Source: Actinomycetota bacterium
GTDB lineage: Bacteria > Actinomycetota > Actinomycetes > Streptosporangiales > Streptosporangiaceae
DNA length: 45,754 nt
Direction: 5' to 3'
Assembly: GCA_019240215.1 (NCBI GenBank)
Contig: JAFAYQ010000055.1
Location: forward strand, 1-45,754
Shown: positions 32,396-39,797 of the stretch, piece by piece
Position numbering within the stretch: the stretch's first letter is position 1
Layout: each line of letters starts with the position of its first letter
Made by a program: the position numbers and the translations under genes
The notes under the pieces: generated by a model
Databases searched by the model: none
What the model was told of the DNA's origin: nothing
The model's input: only the letters and a program-made list of their open reading frames with translations

Positions 32396-34963
32396 TTGGC
32401 ACCCGCGAGGCGGCGCGCTGGCGACTGGGCGATCCTGCTGACCCTGAGCCTGGGCTTCTTCATGACCCTGCTCGACCTCACGATCGTCAACATCGCCATC
32501 CCCGACATGCGGCACGACCTGCACGCGTCGCTGGCCGAGATCGGCTGGGTCATCAACGCCTACGTCATCGTGCTGGCGGTGCTGATGATCACCGCCGGGC
32601 GGCTCGGTGACCTGCGCGGCCGCCGCAACCTGTTCATCATCGGCATCGCCGTCTTCACGCTCGCCTCGGCCGCCTCCGGGCTGTCGCAGACCGGCACCGA
32701 GCTCATCGGCGCCCGGGTCGTGCAGGGTCTCGGGGCCGCCCTGCTGATGCCGCAGACGATGGCGATCATCATCGCCATCTTCCCGCGCGAGCGGCGCGGG
32801 GCGGCCCTCGGCGTCTGGGGCGGGGTGGCCGCGCTGGCCACGATCGCCGGCCCGACGGTCGGCGGGGTGCTGGTGACCTGGAGGGGCTGGCGCTGGATCT
32901 TCTTCGTCAACATCCCGCTCGGCATCCTCGCCATGATCCTGGCCGTGGCCATCATCCCCGACGTCCGCAGCGGGCGGCGGCTGCCGCTCGACCTGCCGGG
33001 GGTGCTGATCGCCAGCGCGGGCCTCGTCGCCATCACCTACGGCCTGGTCGAGGGGCAGAGCTGCGACTGGGGCACGGTCTGGTCGTTCGTGTCGATCCCG
33101 CTGATCCTGGTGGCCGGCGTCGCCCTGCTGGTCATCTTCGCACTGGTGCAGGCGCTGCGGCAGGAACGGCGGCCGCTGCTGCCGTTCACCCTGTTCGCCG
33201 ACCGCAACTACGCGGTGATGGCGACGGTCAGCGTGATCATCTCGATCGGCCTGGTCGGGATGGCGCTGCCACTGACCCTCTACCTGCAGAACGTGCTCGG
33301 GTTCAGCGCGCTCAAGGCCGGCCTGACCATGGCCCCGGCCTCGCTGGCGTCCGGGTTCTCGGCCCCGTTCGTCGGCAAGCTGGCCGACCAGGGCGGCAAG
33401 TACCTGCTGGTCACCGGGTTCACCCTGTACGCGACCGGGCTGATCTCGATCTGCCTGGTGGCCGGGCCCGCCTCGCACTGGTACGACCTGGTGCCCGGCT
33501 ACGTGATCACCGGTCTCGGGGTTGGCTTCACGATGTCGCCGATGCAGACGATCGCCACCCGCAACGTCGACCCGGCCCTGGCCGGCGCCGCCTCCGGCGT
33601 GCTCAACACCACCCGCCAGACCGGCTCGGCCCTCGGCAGCGCGGTCGTCCTCGCCCTGCTGCAGAACCGCCTGGCCGCCCACGCCCCCTACGTGACCGCG
33701 ATGCGCTTCGCGCTGGCGTTCCCGATCGCCATGCTCCTGCTGGCCGCCGTGCTCTGCGCCGCCATCCGCGAGCGCACCAGCCCGGCCGTCACCCCCGCCA
33801 CCCCCGCCACCCCCGCCTTCGCCTCCCCAGACTCGGCAGGCCCCATTCATGCGCCAGCCCCCGTGACCCCGATCTTCGTATCGGCCCCAGTGGCCTCAGC
33901 CATCCCACCGGCAACTCCCGTGCGGCCACCGGTCCTGACCGGCCTGCTGGCCGCCCCGGCCGTGACCGCCGCCCCGGCTGGCACGCTGCCAGCTCACCCG
34001 TTCCCCGAGACCCCGGCCGCGGCGTTCCTGCCCGCTCGCCGCCGGCTGGAGGTGACGCAGATGACCGAACCGGCCGACCGCTGGCGCCGGTGGCTGGTGG
34101 ACAGCCGCTCCGGCGATGACGCCCAGCATGACCACCTGCTGACCACGTTCCTGTATCCGCTGCGCGACGAGCTGCTGAACCGGGCCCAGATCCGCCCGGG
34201 CGAGATCGTGCTCGACGTCGGCACCGGGGCCGGCCTGATCGGCTACGGCGCGCTCGACCGGGTCGGGCCGGGCGGCCGGGTCATCTTCTCCGACGTGGCC
34301 CCGGAGATGGTCGGGCACTGCCAGGCCGCCATCACCGCCGAGGGGATGCTCGACCGCAGCGCGTTCCTGGTCGCCTCGGCCGACGACCTGTCGGTGCTGC
34401 CCGACGCCGCGGTCGACGTCGTCACCACCCGGTCGGTGCTGGTCTACGTGGCCGACAAGGCGGCCGCGCTGCGCGAGTTCCACCGGGTGCTGCGGCCCGG
34501 CGGGCGGGCGGTGCTGGTCGAGCCGATCACGCCGGTGCCGGCCGACGGCGGCTTCTACCTCGGCTACGACCTGAGCCCCGTCCGTGACCTGGCCGCCAAG
34601 CTCAGCGCCTACTACACCAGCGTGGCGGCCGGCGCGGCCGGCCCGGTCAGCAGCAACGGCAGCGCCGAGCCGCTGCTCAGCTTCGACGACTGGGACCTGC
34701 TCGACCTGGCCGAAACGGCCGGGTTCGGCCAGATCCACCTCGAGGTGCGGGTCGACGTGCAGGCCCCCCGGCCGCCCTGCCCGTGGGACCGCTTCCTGCG
34801 GATGACGCCGAACCCGCTGCTGCCGACGTTCGGCCAGATTCTCGGCGACGCCCTCGACCGCGACGAAGCCGGCCAGCTGACCGCCTATCTGCGCCCGCTG
34901 GTCGAGTCCGGGGCCGGCCGCCGCCGCCAGGCCATGGCCGGCCTGGCCGCCGTGAAGGCCTGA
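32396..34963 (+). CDS. MFS (DHA2) transporter fused to a SAM-dependent methyltransferase
   Basis: 855 aa read as one frame from a TTG with GAGGAG six bases upstream. Residues 1 to about 465 are a DHA2 exporter with 14 helices (LLDLTIVNIAIPDMRHDL, AGRLGDLRGRRNLF, AGPTVGGVLVTWRGWRWIFF). A Pro/Ala-rich linker (about 466-545) follows. From residue 556 (MTEPADRWRRWLVDSRSGDD) comes a class I methyltransferase with VLDVGTGAGLIGYGAL, FSDVAPEMVGHC and EFHRVLRPGGRAVLVEP. GGAGG lies eight bases before the ATG at 34061, so the methyltransferase may also be made alone. The most likely origin is loss of a stop between two genes, or a real export-coupled modifying enzyme. Confidence 0.84.
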   Translation: MAPARRRAGDWAILLTLSLGFFMTLLDLTIVNIAIPDMRHDLHASLAEIGWVINAYVIVLAVLMITAGRLGDLRGRRNLFIIGIAVFTLASAASGLSQTGTELIGARVVQGLGAALLMPQTMAIIIAIFPRERRGAALGVWGGVAALATIAGPTVGGVLVTWRGWRWIFFVNIPLGILAMILAVAIIPDVRSGRRLPLDLPGVLIASAGLVAITYGLVEGQSCDWGTVWSFVSIPLILVAGVALLVIFALVQALRQERRPLLPFTLFADRNYAVMATVSVIISIGLVGMALPLTLYLQNVLGFSALKAGLTMAPASLASGFSAPFVGKLADQGGKYLLVTGFTLYATGLISICLVAGPASHWYDLVPGYVITGLGVGFTMSPMQTIATRNVDPALAGAASGVLNTTRQTGSALGSAVVLALLQNRLAAHAPYVTAMRFALAFPIAMLLLAAVLCAAIRERTSPAVTPATPATPAFASPDSAGPIHAPAPVTPIFVSAPVASAIPPATPVRPPVLTGLLAAPAVTAAPAGTLPAHPFPETPAAAFLPARRRLEVTQMTEPADRWRRWLVDSRSGDDAQHDHLLTTFLYPLRDELLNRAQIRPGEIVLDVGTGAGLIGYGALDRVGPGGRVIFSDVAPEMVGHCQAAITAEGMLDRSAFLVASADDLSVLPDAAVDVVTTRSVLVYVADKAAALREFHRVLRPGGRAVLVEPITPVPADGGFYLGYDLSPVRDLAAKLSAYYTSVAAGAAGPVSSNGSAEPLLSFDDWDLLDLAETAGFGQIHLEVRVDVQAPRPPCPWDRFLRMTPNPLLPTFGQILGDALDRDEAGQLTAYLRPLVESGAGRRRQAMAGLAAVKA

Positions 34964-34971
34964 CCGGCCAC

Positions 34972-35646
34972 TCAGGCCAGGCGACGCTCGGTGGCCCAGC
35001 GGGTGAGCTGGTGCCGGGTCGACAGCTGGAGCTTGCGCAGCACCGACGACACGTGGTGCTCGACCGTCTTGACCGAGATGAACAGCTCGCGGGCGATCTC
35101 CTTGTAGGTGTAGCCGCGCGCGATCAGCCGCAGCACCTCCCGTTCGCGGGCGGTGAGCTGGTCCAGTTCGGGATCGAAGGACGGGCGTTCCTCGCTCACC
35201 GTGTCCGGCGGCAGGGTCGAGAACGCGTCGAGCACGAACCCGGCCAGCATCGGCGAGAACACCGCGTCGCCGTCGGCGATCCGCCGGATCGCGGCCACCA
35301 GCTCGGTGGTGGAGATCGTCTTGGTCACGTAGCCGCGGGCCCCGGCCCGGATGGCGGCGATCACGTCCTCGGGGGCGTCCGACGCCGACAAGGCCAGGAA
35401 CTTGATCTCGGGATGATCGGCCTTGACCGAGCGGACCACGTCCTGGCCGCCGCCGCCGGGCAGGTGCACATCCAGCAGCACCACGTCGGGCAGCAGCGCG
35501 CCGATCGCGGCGATGGCCGGCTGCACGTCGTCGGCCTCGCCGATGACGTCCACGCGGTCGCCGATCTCGGTCTTCACCCCGGCCCGGAACAGCCCGTGGT
35601 CATCGACGATGAATACCCGCGGCCCCGGGTTGGCTGGCCCGCTCAC
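34972..35646 (-). CDS. Response regulator, NarL/LuxR family
   Basis: 224 aa from a GTG overlapping the kinase stop by four bases. The receiver domain has VFIVDDHGLFRAGVK, D59 in VLLDVHLPGG, and YVTKTIS with the conserved Lys. The HTH is LTAREREVLRLIARGYTYKEIARELF and VKTVEHHVSSVLRKLQ. It is probably phosphorylated by the PspC-domain kinase upstream and controls the divergent PspC/DUF1707 pair. Confidence 0.95.
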   Translation of the reverse strand: MSGPANPGPRVFIVDDHGLFRAGVKTEIGDRVDVIGEADDVQPAIAAIGALLPDVVLLDVHLPGGGGQDVVRSVKADHPEIKFLALSASDAPEDVIAAIRAGARGYVTKTISTTELVAAIRRIADGDAVFSPMLAGFVLDAFSTLPPDTVSEERPSFDPELDQLTAREREVLRLIARGYTYKEIARELFISVKTVEHHVSSVLRKLQLSTRHQLTRWATERRLA

Positions 35647-36932
35647 GTGCGACTCACCGGCCGCGGGCCGGTGGTGCGGGGCATCCGCAACGTCACTTCG
35701 GTCCCTTCGTCCTTCACGCTTCGTACCACCGCGGTGCCGCCGCGGCGGGTCATCCGGCCCTGCACCGACTCGGTCAGCCCCTTGCGGTCCAGCGGCACCT
35801 CGGCCGGGTCGAAGCCGCAGCCCCGGTCGCGTACGTAGATCGACACCTCGTCCGGCTCGACCTCGGCGAACACCGACACGGTATCGGCGCCGGACCACTT
35901 GGCGGCGTTGACGGTGGCCTCGCGGGCGGCCGCCAGCAGCGCCCGCAGCTGGTCGTCGAGCTCGCAGTCGCCGACCGTGATCGCCTCGACCGGCACCCGG
36001 TGCCGCTCCTCGACGTCCTGCTGGATCAGCCGCACCCCTTCGGCCACGGTCGCGGCCTCGTGCGCCTCGCCCGGCACCCGGCCCTCGAACAGCCACGATC
36101 GCAGCTCGCGTTCCTGGGCCCGGGCCAGCTTGACCACTTCGGCGGGCTGGTCGGAGTTGCGCTGGATCAGCGCCAGCGTCTGCAGCACCGAGTCGTGCAC
36201 CCGGGCGGCGATGTCGGCCCGTTCCTCGGCCCGGCCGCGAGCCTGGCGCTCGAGCATCAGGTCGCGGGCGATCCGCAGCCACCATGGGCCCAGCACGATC
36301 ACGATCGCCGCCACCACCAGCAGCAGGCCGCCCAGCGGGCGCAGCGCGGCCAGGCCGACGTGCCCGGTGAACAGGATCGACATGCCCCCGATGAGCAGCG
36401 CCGCGCCGATCGCGAACCGGATCAGCGTCGCCTTGCGCCGGTTACGCGAGGTCAGCGCGGCCAGCGGCTCGGCCTCCTGGCGGATGATCGCCTGCTCCTC
36501 GGGGGAGGCGTTCCGCCAGATCAGCACCATCCCGACCGCGCCGATGATCAGCGCCCAGGCGACGCTGCCGAGCCAGTTCACGCCCAGCGCGCTGAACAGG
36601 TAGTACAGCACGATCAGGATCGTGCCGAGCGCGATTGCCTGGGCGATGCCGGTCTTGTCGGACCGGGCCCGGCTGATGATCGTGGTGTCCTCGCCCTCCA
36701 TCGGCAGCAGCGCCCAGGCGATCAGGTAGATCGGCACTCCGAAGGTCAGCAGCCCGGCCAGCGCGAACCCCAGCCGGATGAGGATCGGGTCGCGGCCCCA
36801 GCGGGCCGCCAGCGCAGCCGACACCCCGCCGACCAGCCGGTCCTCCCGGCCGCGGTGCATCGGCCGGTCGGACTTGGGCCCGTGCTTCATCAGCCGGTCC
36901 CGGATCTGGTCGTGCCGCGCGCGGCGGCGCAT
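35643..36932 (-). CDS. PspC-domain sensor histidine kinase
   Basis: 429 aa from the ATG at 36932, chosen for GGGAGAGG just upstream; longer in-frame starts exist but lack sites. The N-terminus is a PspC domain (about 30-85: DRLVGGVSAALAARWGRDPILIRLGFALAGLLTFGVPIYLIAWALLP, abridged). Four further helices follow, then the H box RVHDSVLQTLALIQRN and the ATPase domain with EATVNAAKWSG and VRDRGCGFD. PspC-type proteins respond to membrane stress. The kinase probably senses through this domain and pairs with the LuxR-type regulator that overlaps it. Confidence 0.93.
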   Translation of the reverse strand: MRRRARHDQIRDRLMKHGPKSDRPMHRGREDRLVGGVSAALAARWGRDPILIRLGFALAGLLTFGVPIYLIAWALLPMEGEDTTIISRARSDKTGIAQAIALGTILIVLYYLFSALGVNWLGSVAWALIIGAVGMVLIWRNASPEEQAIIRQEAEPLAALTSRNRRKATLIRFAIGAALLIGGMSILFTGHVGLAALRPLGGLLLVVAAIVIVLGPWWLRIARDLMLERQARGRAEERADIAARVHDSVLQTLALIQRNSDQPAEVVKLARAQERELRSWLFEGRVPGEAHEAATVAEGVRLIQQDVEERHRVPVEAITVGDCELDDQLRALLAAAREATVNAAKWSGADTVSVFAEVEPDEVSIYVRDRGCGFDPAEVPLDRKGLTESVQGRMTRRGGTAVVRSVKDEGTEVTLRMPRTTGPRPVSRT

Positions 36933-37063
36933 ACGCCTCTCCCGGCCCCGGCGGCGGCCACCGCCGTCGCGGTCCGGCTCGTTGATTCCGACGAGAGGCT
37001 CCACCTGAACATTGTGGCCCGGTCCCCAGGGGGGCGGCCATAGGGATCCACCCCCATTCCCCA

Positions 37064-37082
37064 GGTCCAGATATGGGGGACC
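37064..37082. promoter_or_regulatory. Dyad in the PspC kinase/PspC protein divergent promoter
   Basis: GGTCC (37064-37068), nine bases, GGACC (37078-37082), about 55-70 bases before the small PspC gene. Several related GGTCCCC/GGGGACC words surround it (from 37021). It is a candidate site for the response regulator; only short arms are seen. Confidence 0.42.
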
Positions 37083-37136
37083 AGGGGGCGGCTCTTCCCG
37101 ATGTGGAGGCGGGCCCGCGCGACGCACAGTGGAGCC

Positions 37137-37472
37137 ATGGAAACGACCACGAACACCACGCAGGACACCACCGCCCACGACACCACCGCCGCCCACGACA
37201 CCAGCAGCACCGGGCCGCAGGGTCCCGGTTACGCCCGGACGCCCGCGCTGATGCGCCCCGTCCGCGGCCGGATGCTGGCCGGCGTCGCCGCCGGTATCGC
37301 CGACTACCTCAACGTCGACCCCACCATCGTCCGGATCGGGCTGGCGGTGCTGGCCATCGCCGGCCCCGGCGTCCCGCTCTACCTGGCCGGCTGGCTGCTC
37401 ATTCCCGACGAGGGAGCCCGGCAGTCCGTCGCCGCCGACGTCATCGACTCGATCAGCTACCGCGACCGCTGA
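37137..37472 (+). CDS. PspC-domain membrane protein
   Basis: 111 aa from the ATG at 37137. A Thr/Asp-rich N-terminal segment of about 38 residues (TTNTTQDTTAHDTTAAHD) precedes a PspC domain (MRPVRGRMLAGVAAGIADYL, PTIVRIGLAVLAIAGPGVPLYLAGWLLIP) with one or two membrane segments. It shares the PspC sequence type with the divergent kinase, so it may act as a membrane-stress partner or inhibitor of it. The DUF1707 gene follows 40 bases downstream. Confidence 0.92.
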   Translation: METTTNTTQDTTAHDTTAAHDTSSTGPQGPGYARTPALMRPVRGRMLAGVAAGIADYLNVDPTIVRIGLAVLAIAGPGVPLYLAGWLLIPDEGARQSVAADVIDSISYRDR

Positions 37473-37511
37473 AACGCGGACGCGACCAGACACACCTTGG
37501 AGATGGACACC

Positions 37512-37976
37512 ATGCCCGACTTCCGGACCCCCACCTGGCTGCTCGGCCAGGGCCCGGCCCAGGCCGACCTCCGCGTGTCGGACGCCGACCGGCAGGGCGT
37601 CGCCGACCAGCTCAGCAAGCACTTCGCCGACGGCCGCCTGGACCAGGCCGAGTTCGACGAGCGCCTCGGCCAGGCCATGAACGCCAAGACCTACCGCGAC
37701 CTGGATGGCCTGCTCACCGACCTGCCGCCGACCGAGACCGGCAGCGGCGCGGGCCTGCCCCCGGCGGGCGGCGGCCGGGTCACCAACCGCAACCCCGGCG
37801 CGGTCCCGCAGCGCCGGATCGTCAAGCCGCTGGTCTTCATCGCGCTGGCCGTCATCGCCCTGAGCATCGCCAGCCACGCGGTGGCCTGGGTGTTCGGCGG
37901 CTGGGTCTGGATCGCGGTGATCGCCCTGGTCATCCTGGCCTTCGCCCGGCGTTCGCACCGCACCTACCACCGCTGA
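37512..37976 (+). CDS. DUF1707 (SHOCT-like) membrane protein
   Basis: 154 aa from the ATG at 37512, chosen because GGAG lies nine bases upstream. Residues about 15-65 are the DUF1707 domain: LRVSDADRQGVADQLSKHFADGRLDQAEFDERLGQAMNAKTYRDLDGLLTDLP, abridged. A Pro/Gly linker and two membrane helices (VFIALAVIALSIASHAVAWVF, WIAVIALVILAFA) follow. DUF1707 domains are common in actinobacterial membrane proteins next to PspC-type genes. It is probably part of the same membrane-stress module. Confidence 0.92.
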   Translation: MPDFRTPTWLLGQGPAQADLRVSDADRQGVADQLSKHFADGRLDQAEFDERLGQAMNAKTYRDLDGLLTDLPPTETGSGAGLPPAGGGRVTNRNPGAVPQRRIVKPLVFIALAVIALSIASHAVAWVFGGWVWIAVIALVILAFARRSHRTYHR

Positions 37977-38223
37977 CCACAACCGCACCACCGGCACGAA
38001 GGCCGGTCGGGGGACTGGCCGAAACGGGGAAGCCGCCCGCCGCGACGGGGAAGCCGCGGCGGGCAGACAGCGGACAGGTCAAGGGCCGACGGCCGGCAGA
38101 CCACGGCCGACGGCGGCAGACCACGGGCCAACGGCGGGCACCACTCCGCCGGTCCTGCCAGCAGCACCAATCCCGCCAGCATCATCAGTCTTACCAGCAA
38201 CAAAATCCCATCAGTCACACGGA

Positions 38224-38252
38224 GCGCCTTGAGCACAGGGGCCTCAAGGCGC
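38224..38252 (+). other. Hairpin, ten-base perfect stem
   Basis: GCGCCTTGAG (38224-38233) and CTCAAGGCGC (38243-38252) with a nine-base loop. It may be part of a terminator or of a small RNA together with the next hairpin. Confidence 0.6.
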
Positions 38253-38278
38253 CCAGCGCGTAAGCACCCAGACCTTTC

Positions 38279-38310
38279 AGGCCCGGGCCCTCGGTGGGCC
38301 CGGGCCTTCG
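38279..38310 (+). terminator. Strong GC hairpin, likely terminator of the PspC/DUF1707 operon
   Basis: AGGCCCGGGCCC (38279-38290), five bases, GGGCCCGGGCCT (38296-38307): a perfect 12-bp stem. The T tract is almost absent, so termination is likely but not certain. Confidence 0.6.
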
Positions 38311-38480
38311 CCGTGTCCGCTCCCGCGCCGTGTCCGGTCTCGCCATGTCCGCTCCCACGCCGTGTCCGGTCTCGCCATGTCCGCTCCCACGCCATGTCCG
38401 GTCTCGCCATGTCCGGTCCCACGCCATGTCCGGCGCGTCATGTCCGGCCCGCCATGTCCGTCCCCGCACCATGTCCGGCC
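38308..38480. repeat. 32-bp tandem repeat, four units plus degenerate copies
   Basis: Units at 38308-38339, 38340-38371, 38372-38403 and 38404-38435 share TCGCCATGTCCGCTCCCACG and CCATGTCCGGTC. Shorter decayed copies of the CCATGTCCG core continue to about 38480. Each unit holds two CCRTGTCC words 17 and 15 bases apart. The period is not a multiple of three, which argues against coding. Confidence 0.88.
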
Positions 38481-38587
38481 TGTGCGGCTCCCGCAGCCTC
38501 ACCCGCCGACCCGGCCGCCCCGCCGACCCCGCCGACCCGGCCGCCCCGTCAACCTGGCCGCCCCGACGAGCCGGGGCCGGCCGTAAG

Positions 38588-39475
38588 CTAGCGGTCATCG
38601 TCCGCCAGCTCGCCGCTGTGCAGCGTGCCGGCAATGGCCCGGCGCCGCCACGGTCCGGTTGAGTCGTACAGGTCCTGGTCGGTATCCACCGTCGATAGCA
38701 GGACGCCGGGCACGTTGCGTGCCAGCCGGCCGGTGGTGATCCCGTCTGAACGCACGAAGAACGCGGGCCACAGGCTTTCCGGGGCGGAACTGTTCGGGCA
38801 CGAGATCCACATGTTGTTGCAGGCGGCCGACGCGGTCATCACCGCGGGCATGGTGACGCCCGGGTAGGTGAGCGTCGCGGCCGGGTTGAGCGGCGCGTAC
38901 TCGGGGCCGATGGCGGCGCCGATGGCCGCTACCCGCGCGGGCGAGGTGTTCCCGGCGTGGAAGGAGTGGAGCATCAGCCGCACGTCGAGCGTCACGTAGT
39001 GCCGGTACAGCTCCGGGAAGCGATAGTCGTAGCAGATCAGCGCCCCGCACCGGACACCGTCGATGACCCAGGTGCTGAAGTGGCGGCCCGGGCTGTAGTG
39101 GTCAAGGTCGGTGCGGCCGAGGAACCGCTTGTCGTACCGGGCGGCGACCTCGCCGCCGTCGCTGATCACGTACAGGCTGTTGTGCGGCGCGCTGGTGCCG
39201 CTGAACCGATGCGCGGACCCGGCTGCCACCCAGATACCGAGCTCGCGGGCGCGTTCGCGCAGGCCGTCGGTAGCGCGGTCGAGCGCGTGCCAGTCGTAGC
39301 CGGCGAAACTCCGGAAGTCCGCTCCCGCGTAGCCCGACAGCGCGCCTTCCGGGAAGTGCGCCACCCGGGCGCCGCCGCGGGCGGCCTCAGCCAGCTGCGC
39401 GGTCATCCAGCGGAGGTTGCGCCCGATGTCTGCGCTCACCGGGAACTGGCAGGTCGCCACCGTCAGGACGGTCAT
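38588..39475 (-). CDS. Carbon-nitrogen hydrolase (nitrilase superfamily)
   Basis: 295 aa from the ATG at 39475, with GGGAG upstream; an adjacent in-frame GTG at 39478 is possible. The catalytic triad is E43 (HFPEGALSGY), K116 (YDKRFL) and C148 (ALICYDYRFPELYR). This fits amidases or carbamoylases of the nitrilase superfamily; no specific substrate is readable. A relatively Cys-rich stretch (SAACNNMWISCPNSS) follows. It is divergent from the DHA2 exporter gene at 39798. Confidence 0.93.
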   Translation of the reverse strand: MTVLTVATCQFPVSADIGRNLRWMTAQLAEAARGGARVAHFPEGALSGYAGADFRSFAGYDWHALDRATDGLRERARELGIWVAAGSAHRFSGTSAPHNSLYVISDGGEVAARYDKRFLGRTDLDHYSPGRHFSTWVIDGVRCGALICYDYRFPELYRHYVTLDVRLMLHSFHAGNTSPARVAAIGAAIGPEYAPLNPAATLTYPGVTMPAVMTASAACNNMWISCPNSSAPESLWPAFFVRSDGITTGRLARNVPGVLLSTVDTDQDLYDSTGPWRRRAIAGTLHSGELADDDR

Positions 39476-39478
39476 CAC

Positions 39479-39797
39479 CCGATTCTCCCAGCGGAGCGGG
39501 AACCGGGGGTGGCGGTGGGAACCGGAGTACGGCGGGGTGCTGGCCGGTCACGGGAAATGAATGCCGACCTCAGCCGCGGACCCACCTGCTTGCCGGTAAC
39601 GCACAGCGACCACCGCTCAACGGAAAAAATCCCGTGACGCAGGGGAATGTATTCCGATACGGTCCTGTTCCGTATCGATAGCGCGTCCGGAGGCGCCGGG
39701 ACCAACCCGTCCCGGTCATCCGCAACCACCGGGCCGCGCGTGATCTTCCCGCTTCGGCGGGACCGTTCGACGTTCTTCATTACCTGCGAAAGGCACC
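39479..39797. other. Divergent promoter region of 319 bases
   Basis: It lies between the nitrilase-family gene and the DHA2 exporter gene. The TetR-type operator at 39655-39677 is the main visible element. About 120 bases separate it from the exporter start, so the exporter mRNA may have a long 5' leader. I see no gene in it. Confidence 0.6.
39655..39677 (+). promoter_or_regulatory. TetR-type operator of the exporter-regulator operon
   Basis: CGATACGG (39655-39662), seven bases, CCGTATCG (39670-39677): a perfect dyad of the length bound by TetR-family dimers. The TetR gene lies directly downstream of the exporter in the same operon, so self-regulated repression is the likely arrangement. Confidence 0.8.

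Larger units (their letters stand above)
37977..38587. other. Gene-free convergent region of 611 bases
   Basis: No reading frame here has recognisable protein sequence or a plausible start site. It contains GACGGC/CAGACCACG-type direct repeats at about 38087-38130, two hairpins (38224-38252 and 38279-38307) and the 32-bp array (38308-38435). Beyond that, a Pro/Ala-type GC-rich stretch leads to the nitrilase stop. Confidence 0.7.

Noticed and set aside
30452..33850. 1132-codon frame on the minus strand
   Set aside because: It mirrors the serine hydrolase and MFS-methyltransferase genes, is made of R/G/H/D/Q-rich low-complexity sequence typical of antisense high-GC DNA, and has no recognisable domain.
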